A stretch of 64,000 nt of DNA from Notamacropus eugenii. Taxonomy: Eukaryota; Chordata; Mammalia; Diprotodontia; Macropodidae. The stretch lies in assembly GCF_028372415.1 (NCBI RefSeq), contig NC_092873.1:352015890-352079889 (forward strand), read 5' to 3'. The translations under genes and the position numbers were made by a program. Under the pieces are notes generated by a model. The model made no database searches. It worked only from the letters and a program-made list of their open reading frames with translations, and was not told where the DNA came from. Shown here one piece after another: positions 46,972 to 59,000 of the stretch (the stretch's first letter is position 1; each line of letters begins with the position of its first letter).

Positions 46972-49900
46972 GTAAAGGTATCTCTTGCTTGACAGAGTAG
47001 AGAGAAGGACTGGAAGTATGACTCCATCTTGGGCTTCCTCACAGACACCTATTTGGCTTAGAGAGTGAGAATTTAGTGACCATAGATAAGAGAAGCCCAA
47101 GGAAGTAGTCTAGCAAAAGTCTCTGAAGGATGCTAATTGAACTATTCTTCTTCCTCAGAGGATGAGGCCAGGGTGGGTGGAGTTTAGGCTGCAGGCAGGG
47201 AGATTGAGAATAGACATTTGGAGGAATTGTCTGATAGTCACCTGACTGAGGAAAATTGGAATATCGCTTCTTGGAGAACTTCAGCTAGCATCTATTTTCT
47301 ATTTCTTGAATGGGTTAGGTTGGTGAGTTGCCTTTCCAAAGGTAAAGAGATAAACTACAGACTTTTTTGGGGGGGTAGGGGAGGGCGGTCTATATAGACT
47401 GCATCATTATGACTGTCTATCAAGGAGCTGAGTAAGGCAAGAAAGAAAATGGAAGTGTGGCAGAGGTGATCAGGAAAATCCCTGACTTACTCAACTGGAG
47501 TACCTCCAGTGGAGTTGGACATATACTCTGCTGAGAGACTTTCTTCTTTCTGAGATTATTTAGCAACTCCTTATAGCTCCCAATTGAAACAAGAGTGATT
47601 CTTGTTTCAGGGGAGTGATTCAACATGAGGGGAGGAGGGGAACCTATATGAGAGGTCCCACTTTCTTCTAATTTCTCCTGCCTATATCACAGCTTCCACT
47701 GGAACCAAAGTGATATATTGAGAGAAGTCCCTGGGTTGAGAATGAAACTCCATCTATATCATATCTCTGACAAGATATTTGGGCATGAAAACACATAGCC
47801 AGTAAAAATGAGCTCAGTTTGTTTTTTAATGGGTCTTCCTGAGTTGTTGTAAATATTTTTCTCCTGATTGCTATTGACCTTCCTTTCCTTCCTTCCATAG
47901 CTTTCCCTGTCCTTTCTTCCTCTCTCATCTTCTATCCCTCTCTTCTTCTATCCCTCCCCCTGATCTGTTCCCTGTTCTCTTCTTCTTGATCCTCTCTTGA
48001 TTCTATTTTCCATCATTTCTTACCTCTCAGCCCCACTGAGTCGCCTCTTCTCACACTGTAGGCCTCACCCCAAAGTTGGTGGCCCTTGGGCTCGAGGACA
48101 GCGCTATGCTGAGGGGACCTTCATTAGTGACTACAGCATCACCATGGATAAGATCATGCAACAGGACTTTGTTAACTGGCTGCTGTCCCAGAAGGGGAAA
48201 AAGAACAAGTGAGGAGTTTCTCATCTCTTTCCCAGGGTCCTCTAAGCCCTTGCTCCTCTACCTCACTGTTTCCCTGGGTCCCTCCTCTTCCCCTAGCATC
48301 TCCTGGTTCCTTTCTCACAGTGTTCCCCAGTTCTCTCACTTTTTTTAAGTGTTTGCTAACTTATTTTTCCTTTTAAAAATTTTTAACATTATTTTTTTTA
48401 AATTTTGAGCTCTAAATTTTCTCATTCCCTCTGATCCCAGTCCTTCCAACATCTTGACAGCCCAGTCCCTCTTTTCTAGTATCCTCATCATTTTCCCCTG
48501 GAGTTATCTCTCTTCCTCACCTTTCAGCTCCCAACCCCATTATCTCCACCCTTTTCAGCCCCTCATGTCAGGTTGGACTGGTCTTGCCCTTAGAGCTCAA
48601 ACTGTTGTCAGTGGTCCTCTAAAGGCACCCTGGAGAAGAGCCCTATCCACTTTGCTTCAGTTACAGCTCTGATTAAGTGAAATAATCCAGTTTTGGGGTT
48701 GTACCAAATTGCTTTTTTCAATACTGAATCTACGTCACCACTTTTAAAGGGAGAACATATTGAACTCTCAGGAGTTTACAGAAAGGAGAAGGATATTGAG
48801 GCAATACGAAGTGTAGCACTCTCAAATTTTCTAATGGCAGGAAACTTTGGGAAGAGGATAAATCAATCTCTATTCTCAAGGGTTCCCTTTATCACTCTTC
48901 AAGACTGGTCTTAATGTAATTGAGGGTGTCCTCTTTGGGGGCCCTGAAATTTGTGTAGTGATAATTGAAAAATGAATTAAGGAATTGGTTGGGTGAAGGG
49001 GGAGATAAGTCTGTGAAGGGGAGACAGAGATATTAGGAATTGAAAGGCCACTTGACTAAAGTCACCCCCTCCTTTCTAAACTGCAAAACTCAGCATTATC
49101 TACTCTCTGACCTTTGTCTTGCCAGCTGGAGACATAACATCACTGAGAGAAAAGCTGACAGTACGGGACTAACGAACCAAGCCAACTGGGACCTAAAGAA
49201 CACGGAAAACTGGAGGTGAGGTCAATGTCTTGTAGAAAAGAAAGAATAAAAGATGGAGATTCTTGGGTGTGATTGGAAGCACAGAGAGCCATTATGACTA
49301 AATTTCTACCCTCAGTACCCCCTAATCTCTGGGCTGAAACAGCTCCTTGAGATCAGGGACAGTTTTTGCCTTCTTTTGCAAATATAGCACTTACAATTCC
49401 TGGCACATTTGCTAATAATAAATGTTTGCTGACTGACTGGTTCTTGAAATAGACATTCAGTTTACTGGGAGCTCAAAGAGGCTCTCGTTTAGGAAACCTC
49501 CAAGAGCCAGGTCAAGCAGGCTGTGTAGCACAATGGAGTTAGAGTCATAGGTTCAAGGTTTGAAACCTGGCTCTGCCACTTATTACCTTAGGGACCTTGA
49601 ATAATCTACAACTTCTTGAAGTCTCGAGTGTTGGTCTAAGTAGTCTCTAAAGGTCTATGACCCTATGATGATGGAATAATGATGGCTAGGATGGAGTTTT
49701 GTGTCAGAGCTTCCAAGAATGGAGAAACTCATCCAAGAAGTCTTATAGCATCATCTGATTTAGAATTCAGAAGAACTTTAGAATTCACAGGATTATAGAT
49801 TTAGAGCCAGAAGGGATCTCAGAGATCATTTAATTCAAATGCTTGTTTTACAATCTGTCAGTCAGGCAACAAGCATCTTTTGTCTGCCTTTCCTTTGGTT

Positions 49901-51221
49901 TGAACTTTTACAGTAGGTATAACTTGCTGCTGGGCACAGAAGACACAGAGGAAGGACAGAACACAGCCCCAGCTGACTAGGAACTCTCAGCCTGATGAAG
50001 AAAAACAATCTCAGTCCTCAGGGAGTTTCCAGTCTGATAGGGGAATCAGAACACAGTTAATAAGCACTTATTGCTTGCCAGGCACTGTGCCAAGTGCTAG
50101 GAATACAAAAAAAAAGCAAAAAACAAAAACAGGACAAGTCCCTGCCTTCAAAGATCCTACATTCATTCTACTGGTGGAGACTAGGTAACTACAAGATAGG
50201 TATGAAGTAATCTGAAAGGGAAAGACATTCATAGCTTGGGGGGGAGGGGCTTCACAATGCTGGAAAAAGTTTTCTGCAGAAAGTAGGATTTGAGCTGAAT
50301 CCTAAGGAAGTCAGGGAAACTAAGAGGCAGAGGTGAGGGGGCAGAGCATTCCAGGCATGAGGGATAGACAGGAATAAGTATAAAGGCACAAAGAGGAGAG
50401 AGGGAGTGACTGCCACATACTGGAACTGCCAGTTAAGACTGTGTAGCTGGATCTGAGTGTGTAGAAGGGAATAAAGTTATAAGAAGACTAGAGATACAGA
50501 AAGGAGTCAGATTATGAAAGGCTTTTAATATAGAACAGGTCTTCATATTTGATTCAAGAGGTAACAGGGAGCCACAGATGGAAATATTCACGTTTTTTAA
50601 AGAAAGATCACTTTGGCAGCTTAGTGGAGGGTAGATAGGAAAGAGGAAAGACTTAAGGAAGGGAGATTTGAGGAAAATTAATGCCAGGCAAGAGATAATG
50701 ATAGAATGAGCTGAAATCATAGTTCTATATGGAAAGGGGGATATATATATATATACACACACACGTGTATATATATATATATAAAATATATGTGTGTATA
50801 TGTATGTACATATACATACATACACATATACTCAAGTGATGCTGTAAAGGTAGAAATGACAAGATTTAGCTACGGATTAGATATGTGGGGTAAGTATGAG
50901 GAGTTAGGATGAAACTGACGTTGTAAGTCTGCATAACTATAAAGATGGTGGTGTCCCTGACAGTAATAGAATAGTTTACAAGGGAGAGGGCTTGGGGTAG
51001 GGGATAGAAAGGCCAATAATGAGCTCTGTTTAGGACATGTGGAGTTTGAGTTGCTGATGAGACATCCAGATTGATATGTTTAGAAAGCAACTGATGGAGC
51101 CCCTAGGTGGCAAAGTACATAAAGGAGGACCTAAGTTCAAATTTGGTCTCAGACATTTACTAGCTGTGTGACCCTGGAAAGTCACTTAACCCTGATTGCT
51201 CCTCCAGAGACAGAGACAGAC

Positions 51222-51287
<66 letters not shown>

Positions 51288-53304
51288 AGGGAGAGGGAGA
51301 GGGAGAGGGAGAGGGAGAGGGAGAGGGAGAGGGAGAGGGAGAGAGGGAGGCAGGAATTTGGAGATTCCTGACTCTAGCTCAGCAGAGAGATTACAGCTGG
51401 ATGTACATATCTGGGAATCATCTTAAAATCACCAAATGAGATAGCCCAAAACAAAAAGAGAAAGGGGGGGCAGGACAGAGCCTTGGGGAACACTCACAGC
51501 TGCACAGATGATAAGTGATAAGACTGAGAAGATGCAATCAGATGGACAGGAGAATAGACAGAAAGAAATGTAACAAAAATTCAAAGGGGAGATAGTAGCC
51601 AGGAAGCAAGGATGGTCAATAGTGATAAATGCTGCAAGAAAGCTCAAGAAGTATGAAGATTTGAGTAGAGCCCATTATATCTGGCAATTAAGAGATTATT
51701 GGCAACATTGGACAAGACAGTTTTAATTGAATGATGAGGTCAGAAGCCAGATAGTATAGGAGGCTGAGAAGAGAGTGAGAGGAGAGGCTCTAATTATAAA
51801 TAATTGAAGATAAGACAGAGTAGAGATGATACTGGGAATAATTTGCTGGAGATGTCAGGAGGGAATTGGAATCACAGGTACAAGTAAAGAGGTTTGCCTT
51901 AGCAAGAAAAGAGCCTCACCATCTGAGACCAGAAGGAGGAGTTAGTAGAAGAAATTGAGCATTGTAAAAAGAGAAGGATAGAAGGGAGAGCTCTTTGTAA
52001 ATGGTTTCAATTCTTATAGTGAAGAATTATGTAAGGTCCTCAGCTGAGAGAGTGGGGAGAGGATGCCATAAAAGGATTGAGGAGAGATCAGAAGATTATG
52101 AATAGTTGCTGTGGAGAGTGGGATGGTGAATCAATTAAGGAGCAACAGAATGTTTGCCTTGTAGTAGTGAAGGTCCAGTTATGATTAGCTAACATACATT
52201 TGCAGTAGACCCAGTAAGCAAGGAGGCAGAGGGTAGGAATAATCCAAGGCAAGGCATGTGCAGGAATAGGACAAAGGTACAAGAGTTTCAGAAGTGGAGA
52301 ATAGTATAGAGGTGGTTCACCAAGTGGCTGAGATAGGGAAGGAAGGAAAAAGTAGTCATTGGAAAGGATCTGGGAAAGAACTGAGAGATATTGCTTTTGA
52401 GACATTGACATATTGGAGGATGAAGAAGTACAGCAAAGAGTAAAAGCTTACTCCAACTAGCCAACCTACTCCCAGTTGTATGTGAGAGGAACTGAAAGAA
52501 AATGGTGAATTGTTGCCTATCCTGAGAGGAGAAACTTACAATGTTGCAAGGCTGCCAAAGTGCTGCCAAAAGTATTTTGTGAGTGTGGAACAATTCATGA
52601 GTCAGTCTGGAGGAGTGGAGAAGGAGCCAAGGGCTTCTTCACCTGTTAGTCACCTGTGTCTGTCCTTCCTGCCTAAGGCCATGCTAAATGTACACGTTCA
52701 CCTTATTTTCCATGCCATAATAGGATGTTCTAAATATCTCAAAATTCAATTAAAAATTAATGTATTTTTTTAAACCGAGGGGTAAAGGGAATAGAGGTCA
52801 TAATGAGGATAAAAAATAAATAAAGCCAGGGGTTGCAAAGCATAAAGAAAGATAGAATGATAATAGAAGTTTATAATCAGGTAAAGGACTGAGGCATGAA
52901 GATGATTTGACTAAGATCACACATGTAGGACTTGTTTTATCTCTCTGCAAACTTCTTAAGGACAGATGTCAATCAATCACCGTATAAGTATTTATTCAGC
53001 ACCTGGCTAAGCTTTGGGGATACCAAGTCAAAGTGAAACAATCTCTGCCTTCCCTCTTGTCTCACAGAAATAACAGGTGTTCAGTAAATAAAGGCTGTTG
53101 AAGGAAGGGAGGGAGTGAGGGAAGGATGAAGGGAAAAAGAAAGGGGGAAGGAGGAAAGAAGAAAAACTAGGAAGGAAGGAACACTTACCCTGATCTCTGG
53201 GTTATTTCCTTTGCAGCTCCCTGTTTAAGGACTCCTTCTCATCTGAGGATCCTAAGAATAAGAGAATGAAGGAATTGGCACTGGCATGGTTGATTTTGTC
53301 CTAA
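46886..53304 (+). CDS. GIP: GIP precursor (gastric inhibitory polypeptide), four coding exons
   Basis: Complete coding sequence joined from 46886-46971, 48062-48208, 49126-49215 and 53217-53304 (411 nt, 136 residues plus TAA), with GT-AG splice sites and matching phases throughout. It encodes the precursor of glucose-dependent insulinotropic polypeptide. This hormone is secreted by duodenal K cells and acts on the class B receptor GIPR to raise meal-stimulated insulin secretion. The layout is a hydrophobic signal peptide (about residues 1-22), a short N-propeptide, the 42-residue hormone, and a C-propeptide. It is shorter than human (153 residues, from memory), mainly in the N-propeptide and at the C-terminus. 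Family features kept: Tyr1-Ala2 (the DPP4 site), Glu3-Gly-Thr-Phe6, and single Arg processing sites on both sides. The divergent neighbour IGF2BP1 supports orthology. Confidence 0.97.
46972..48061 (+). other. GIP: GIP intron 2
   Basis: 1.09-kb intron between the signal-peptide and hormone exons. A CT-rich stretch (47880-48055) leads into the acceptor. No firm interspersed repeat seen. Confidence 0.85.
48062..48208 (+). CDS. GIP: GIP exon 3: N-propeptide end and GIP residues 1-35
   Basis: Acceptor CACTGTAG at 48061. It encodes RPHPKVGGPWARGQR, then the hormone beginning YAEGTFISDYSITMDKIMQQ and continuing DFVNWLLSQKGKKN. The single Arg before Tyr1 is the expected prohormone convertase site. 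Compared with the human hormone as remembered, this part carries A13T, H18M and A28S. Position 35 is Asn, completed by the next exon. Donor GTGAGG at 48209, phase 2. Confidence 0.97.
48209..49125 (+). other. GIP: GIP intron 3
   Basis: 917-bp intron splitting the hormone at codon 35, as in the human gene. Contains the short L1 fragment at 48350. The rest is unassigned. Confidence 0.85.
48350..48445 (-). repeat. L1 3' end fragment in GIP intron 3
   Basis: AATTTTGAGCTCTAAATTTT with a T-rich left end and CTCATTCCCTCTGATCCCAG is the complement of the marsupial L1 3' terminus seen at 33283-33640. Confidence 0.6.
49126..49215 (+). CDS. GIP: GIP exon 4: hormone C-terminus and C-propeptide
   Basis: Acceptor CTTGCCAG at 49125. 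It encodes (N)WRHNITE and then Arg, giving hormone residues 35-42 with D35N, K37R and Q42E relative to human, and a single-Arg processing site after residue 42. The C-propeptide then reads KADSTGLTNQANWDLKNTEN. Donor GTGAGG at 49216. A second GT five bases downstream (49221) is a weaker alternative. Confidence 0.93.
49510..49670 (+). repeat. MIR-like CORE-SINE
   Basis: AACCTGGCTCTGCCACTTAT, GGGACCTTGAATAATCTAC, AAGGTCTATGACCCTATGAT. Confidence 0.7.
50740..50831 (+). repeat. (AT)n(AC)n(GT)n compound microsatellite
   Basis: Alternating purine-pyrimidine run (ATATATACACACACAC, then GTGTATATATATATAT) about 90 bp long, with Z-DNA and cruciform potential. Confidence 0.93.
51095..51205 (+). repeat. 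Marsupial tRNA/CORE SINE
   Basis: GGAGCCCCTAGGTGGCAAAG, GGACCTAAGTTCAAATTTGG, TGTGTGACCCTGGAAAGTCA. Its 3' end passes directly into the GA repeat. Confidence 0.85.
51206..51350 (+). repeat. (GA)n / (GGGAGA)n microsatellite
   Basis: GACAGA, then pure GA, then regular GGGAGA hexamers. It apparently grew from the A-rich end of the SINE before it. Confidence 0.96.
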
Positions 53305-53305
53305 G
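53217..53305 (+). CDS. GIP: GIP exon 5: C-propeptide end and stop
   Basis: Acceptor TTTCCTTTGCAG at 53216. The first Ser codon is split with exon 4, and the exon then reads SLFKDSFSSEDPKNKRMKEL, ALAWLILS and TAA at 53302-53304. The hydrophobic end aligns with the LLIQELLACLL region of human prepro-GIP, and the protein stops earlier. The stop sits one base before donor GTGGGA at 53306. Exon 6 is therefore wholly untranslated. Confidence 0.9.
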
Positions 53306-54100
53306 GTGGGAGAGTATTTTTTCTAGGGTCTCTAGGTTTCTAGGATCTCCCTTAACTAGAAACAGCATGGAGTAGTGGATAAAGCATTAGACTTGGCATC
53401 AGGAGGACTTGGATTCAAATTCTCACCCCCTCGTGCCTCAGTTTCCTCATCTGTAAAATAAGGGGTTTAGACTCAATGACTTCTTCAGTCCTTTCCAGCT
53501 CTAAATCAATGATGCAGGGATCCATTAGGGTAAGATTCTATTTCCTCTTCTCTTCCCCTTTTCCTCTCAAACTGCATCAGTGAGGCAAACAGTAGGGGAT
53601 TATCACCCATATATGTGACACTTATAAAGAACCTTCTTTTCTAGGATTAAGTACTCCTTCCACTAACCCATGCCTTCTAATATTCTTCCATAAGTCCTCC
53701 ATTAAGGATTTTGTTCTTTTAGCTTTGGGTTATGTCATGGCTACGTGTTTGTCCTATCTCAGCAATGCTTGACATATATATGACATAAATGACATACAAT
53801 CCATACACTCCATCTGACAAAGGAGAGAGGATGCAAATATGGAGATGCAGTCACTGAGACAAGTTCGAACTCTTTAGCAGGACAACATTAGAGAATTGGG
53901 AGGGAATAGTGAGAACAGCACTAGGTAGGCTCAAGAGATAAGGAAAGGACTCAACTGAGAAGTGAGGGAAGGATGATCTTGAGTGTGAGAAGGACAGCTT
54001 GAAGGTGAGAGAGGGTATGACATGAGCAAGGGAAGGAGATATAAGGTGCATTCGTCTTGATGCAATAGTCATTGGTGACACTTCTCCCATTTTCTTCCAG
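53306..54100 (+). other. GIP: GIP intron 5
   Basis: 795-bp intron separating the stop codon from the 3' UTR. It contains a sense MIR at 53355-53525 (AGTGGATAAAGCATTAGACT, GCCTCAGTTTCCTCATCTGT). The rest is unassigned. Confidence 0.85.
53355..53525 (+). repeat. MIR-like CORE-SINE
   Basis: TGGAGTAGTGGATAAAGC, GCCTCAGTTTCCTCATCTG, CAGTCCTTTCCAGCTCTAAA. Confidence 0.8.
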
Positions 54101-54236
54101 GTTTAAATGATTCAGCCTAAGCACACCTCTGCACTTGATTCTACTGGCAGAAAAACTTCCAACTGATAATTCTGTCTATACTCTTCCTCACATGTTCCAA
54201 AGAGGAACCAATAAAGATTGAAGATGAAATGAATCT
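54101..54236 (+). other. GIP: GIP exon 6 (3' UTR) with polyadenylation signal
   Basis: Acceptor TTTTCTTCCAG at 54100, about 135 nt of untranslated sequence, and a canonical AATAAA at 54210-54215. Cleavage is expected some 15-25 nt later. The end coordinate is estimated. Confidence 0.8.
54210..54215 (+). terminator. GIP: GIP polyadenylation signal
   Basis: AATAAA in ACCAATAAAGATTG, followed by the T/G-rich GAGTGGTTTTGTAC (54239-54252) as a plausible downstream element. Confidence 0.8.
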
Positions 54237-54609
54237 TGAGTGGTTTTGTACTAGGCTAAAAAATATATGATTCTAGTATTTACTGAGCCTCAAGAAATGG
54301 GCAAGAGTGAAAGAAGAGGAGGGGATGAGAGAAACTCATAGGATTTAAGGGAAGAAAGTCCTTATTCAGAGACAGATCTCAATATAATGAAGGCAAAACA
54401 ACTAAAGAATTATTGTAAAAAAAAACCCCTCAAATTTGCAAAATTCAAGACATAACCTTAAATCGAGTACATAAATACAGTCCTTTGGGAAGAAAGAACA
54501 GGAGAATGGTTTTGGAGTAGGTTGGGGAATAGACTTGAGGTTTCTTCATTTTTAGTCTGGGTAGTATAGCAATTCAGCACCCTCTGTCCTCTAGAAAAGT
54601 TGGGAGGAT

Positions 54610-55217
54610 GAAATGTTCATAGTACAGAGGACAGAGCACTGAATTTGGAGCCAGCAAATCTGAGTAAAAATTCCAGCTTTGACAATTCATTTAACTTCTA
54701 GATCCCTGTTTTCTTATCTAAAAATTAGGGGATGATCTTAAAGGTCTCTTCCAGCTCTACATTTCACAATTCTAAATCACTTGTTCCCCTCTGAGCTTTA
54801 GTTTTTTCATTAGTAAAATGAAGGGATTTATACTAAATGATCTGAGGTCCTTTTTGAGCTCTAAATTCAATGAAACATTTTAATCTATTGACTTCTGTTG
54901 TTCCTCTTTCTTTTCTCGTAGGATAACTGCATAACTATGAGCTTTCCCTAAAGCCTAGTCATGTGCCTTTTAGTTCTATATTATACTTGCCCTCAGTATT
55001 CAGGGTTTCAACAATGACCTTCATATTAGTGATTTCCAAGTACGTATCTCCAATGAAGTCCTGTCATCGGACCTCTAGTCCTATATCTCTGAGTGCAAAG
55101 AATTAATGAAAAGCAAATATTAAAGACTACATGCCAGGTACTACTAAGAGCAAGAAATACAGATACAAAAGCAAGACCGTTCCTGTCCTTAAGGAGATTA
55201 CATTAGAATAAGGGGGG
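54610..55217 (+). repeat. MIR-like fragments and L2/MIR unit downstream of GIP
   Basis: 54615-54780 (CAGAGCACTGAATTTGGAGC, AAAGGTCTCTTCCAGCTC) and 54785-54875 are sense MIR-like. 55110-55217 is the common unit (ATGCCAGGTACTACTAAGAG, CTTAAGGAGATTACATTAG), in which the long L1 appears to be inserted. Confidence 0.6.
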
Positions 55218-56082
55218 ATTGTGGAATATTGTTTTATTACATGATCTGTCATTTTTATTTTTGTTTTATCAAATTGTTTGATCCATTCACATGTAAAATT
55301 TTGAGGGTTAGGTTTATATTTTTCTCCATTTGTTTCTAATACCATGGTTTACAATTCCCCCCCCTCTTTATAAAAACAGTATTTTGTCCCTTCAGTTATT
55401 TTAGCTTAACTTATTTTAAGGCTACTCTGTTCTCACAGGCTTTTATCTCACTTTCAACTTCCCATCTCCCTGCCTCCTAGCTGGTACCTTTTCCTCATTT
55501 TAGAGTTTTGTTTAACTTCTTTCTTCCCTTTATCTAGTTATTTAATTCTTCCCTTCTTTTTTTTCTCCCAGTTAAGTAGTCAAATAAAACCCCCTTCATT
55601 TCCTCCCCTTGTTGTTTTCTTCATTAGTTTTGTAAAATTTTCTTATATACACGTTTTCCTTTAAAAAAAATATTTGTTTCCCTTATTCTCTTCATTATTT
55701 ACTTTCCCTTTCTGTCTGTTCTATTGATATTCTTTGATTCGTTATCCTTATTTAAACCCTCTTAAGTCTCAGTATTTCTCATGAAATTAGTTACCTATTT
55801 TGGGGTTCCTTTTATAAACAGGGTTTTTTGTTGTTGTTGTTACTGCCTTGTAGCTCTTGTCCCATATTCCCCCTTTTCTGTTGTGACTCAATAAGAATAG
55901 TAGTTCCTGAAGGTGATAGAGAGAATAGAAGTAACAGCCCTTAGTAGGAATTTTCTTATATCTCTTATTGTTTAGTTCATTACTATCCTTTGCCTTCCCC
56001 ATGATCACTTTTTCCCACTTCCATGAAATTTCTCTGGATCCATGCTCTCCCTCTTTTCTGGCTGTCTATTACCCCCACAACA
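55218..56082 (-). repeat. Inverted 5' segment of a long L1
   Basis: The complement of about 55230-55340 reads AACCCTCAAAATTTTACATG and GTGAATGGATCAAACAATTT, the start of the L1 ORF2 endonuclease region. Going right, the complement leads into A/G-rich sequence like the ORF1-ORF2 spacer. At about 56083 the orientation flips and ORF2 continues in sense from almost the same point. Confidence 0.55.
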
Positions 56083-59000
56083 TCTGATTATAAATTGGAT
56101 AAGAAAACAAAACTTCACAATCTGTTGCTTACAAAAAACACACAATTAAACAGCAAAGACATACCACATTAATAAAAATGAAAAGCTGGAACAAGATTTT
56201 GCTATGCATCAAGTCAATTTTAAAAAGGTAGGAATTATAATCAAACTCTCAGACAAAGCAAAAACATAAATTCACAACATAAAGGGATAAACAAGGAAAC
56301 TACTGAATGCTGAAAGGAAGCATAGACAACAAACCATTATCAGTATTAAGCTGATATAACCCCAAAATTTTAATATCTAAATCAATTAAGGAAAGATTAG
56401 CTGAATTACAAGAATATATAGACACTAATACAATAGTGGCAAGTTGAACCAATTGCTGGAGAAACAAGCTAAAAGACATGATATCTTCTAAACTGTTTTT
56501 AAAAAACATGTATTTTTAAACATCATATGGAACTTTTACAAAAACTGACCATATATTAGGACACAGATATATTGCAAACAAATGTAAAAAGGCAGAAATT
56601 GTAAGCACATCCTTTACAGAATATATCAAAATAAAAATAGTAATTAATTCAGAATGTACAAAGTCTTTTGTTAAAGACAGATCCAAATGGAGATTTAACA
56701 AAGAAATGCTAAGTAATGAGTGAGTCAAAAAACAAATCACAGGAACAATAATTATGTGAAAGCAGTAATGATGAAACAAAAAATCAAAATTTCTACTGGA
56801 TAGCAAATAGAAATATCAAAATTTCTGGGATGTAGCTGAAGTAGTCCTCTGGAAAAATTATATTCAAAACTATACATTAAAAAAGAATAAGAAAGGATTA
56901 AAGATCTGATATATATTTTTAAAATTTAGAAAAACAAAAATAAGACAAATCTAAAATAAACACAAAAGAATATTTTTAAAATTAGAAAAGAATTAGACAA
57001 ACTGGCAATCAAAAATACTATATAAATGATACATAAAACTAAAAGATGATTCTTTGAAAAGAACAATAAAATTAATAGACATTTATCAAAATGAAGAGAG
57101 CAGAAAATTAAATGAAAGAGGGAAAATGAACAAGATGAAATCACAACAAAACCAGAATTTTTTTTAAATCCAAACTTATTATACAGTTGTTTGCTACCAA
57201 AACTGAGGACACAAAGAAATAGAGGAACACCTTCAAAATACAAAAATTCAAACAAAGAGAAGATCAACTATTTCATCTTAAATAATACAAAGATCTTAAA
57301 AATCCAATCTCAGAAAAAGAAATGTACTAGCTTCCAAGGAACTATCAAAGGGGATGAGGGTTGGGGGAAGGGGAGAGGGAGTGGAGTCATGATGGATTCA
57401 TGGGAGAATTCTATCAAACTTTTAAAAATAGTAACTAGTAACAACACTAAAATTATTATCAAAAATTGGTAAAGAAAGCATTCTACCAGATTCCTTTTGG
57501 GGGACAAATATATTCCTAATACCTGAACCAGGAAGAAAAGATGCCCAAAGAGAACTATAGACTAACATCATTAATGAATATCAATTCAAAAATATTAAAT
57601 AAAATCTTGTCCAAATGCCTACAAAGATTCATCCAAAAAATTGTTCATCATGACCAAGTTAGACCCATCTCAGAGGTATAAGGATGGCTCAACACTAAAA
57701 ATAATAAACATAATTAATCATATTGAAAGCAAACATACCCCAATAACATGATAATTTCAATAGATTCAGAAAATTCTTTTGACAAAGAATAGCACTCATT
57801 TATGCTTAAAAAAAGTATAGGCATAGAGGAACCTTTTTTAATATAAAAAAAATTATCTAAAACCAAAAGCAGCATCTTATACAATAGAAGTACATTAGAA
57901 CCTTTACAAATAAATAGAGATATAAAGCAAGAATGCCACTCTCCCCCCTATTATTTATACTTCTGGAAATACTAGCAATAGTAATAAAATAAGAGAAAGA
58001 AATTAAAGACATAAAGCAAAGTAGAGGATATAAAACTATTCCTCTTTGCAAATGTGGTTTACTTAGAAAATCCTAGAAAATCAGAAAAGATGCTAATTGA
58101 GTAATGGCTTCAGCAAAGTTTCAGGCTACAAAATAAATTTAAAATTCAACAGTATTTCCATATAATAATAACAAAATCTAAGTGGCAATGATATAAAGGG
58201 AAATCCCATTCCAAATAACTCCAAAGTGTATAAAGCATCTGGGGATCAGTATACCAAAACATACAAAAGGCTTGTTTAGATTCAATTACAAAGTACTTCT
58301 TAAAGAAATAAAGAACAACTTAAATAGTTGAAGGAATATTCAGTGCTTATGGCTGGGCCATGAAAATATAATAGAAATTATAACACTAACAAAGTTAATT
58401 TAGAATTCTAAAATTATATCATTAAATAAAAATCTAGAATATCAAGGAAAATAATGAAGAGATAGAGATTTTAAAAAGGACTAGCACTTACAGACCTCAA
58501 ATTATATTATAAAACAGAAACCATCAAAACATCTGGTATTTGTTAAAACTAGAGAGGTAGATCAATGGAACAGATTTTGTCAAAGGAGAATCAGAAGCAA
58601 TGGAACTCAGCAATCCAGGGAACAGTAAACTAGGCAATATAAATTACTTAGGAAAGAACTCCCTACATAATTAAAAAAAAACTTCAGGGAAAATTGGAAA
58701 GCAGTCTGGCAAAAAATTACTGTCAGCATAACAAGTTGTATTATATTTAATAATACATTCTAAATGAATTGTGACCTTAAAATTAAAGGCATACCATAAA
58801 AAAATAGAAGAGGAGCAAATCATATGATTTCAATAGCTATGGATAGGAGATGTATTCTTTTTTATTTTTAATGTATTTTATTAATTTCATTAAACTTATT
58901 TCATATTTCCCAATTTCATGTAAAATATTAACAATAATTTTTTAAAACTTTGAGTTTCAAATGCCCTCTCTCTCCAACCTCCTCCCCCCTTCTTGAAAAG

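Larger units (their letters stand above)
50220..52450 (-). repeat. Long antisense L2-like LINE remnant
   Basis: Continuous purine-rich text whose complement reads as L2 ORF. Landmarks: AGAGCATTCCAGGCATGAGG, CAGATTATGAAAGGCTTTTA, GATCACTTTGGCAGCTTAG, GACATGTGGAGTTTGAGTTG, GACATCCAGATTGATATG, CCTTGGGGAACACTCACAGC, TTGAATGATGAGGTCAGAAG. Interrupted at 50740-50831 and 51095-51350. Confidence 0.65.
49216..53216 (+). other. GIP: GIP intron 4 (repeat-expanded)
   Basis: 4.0-kb intron, the longest of the gene, filled largely by old repeats: L2 tail 49330-49440, MIR 49510-49670, L2/MIR unit 50050-50200, a long antisense L2-like block 50220-52450 split by microsatellites and a SINE, and an L2/MIR unit 52970-53100. 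Confidence 0.85.
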
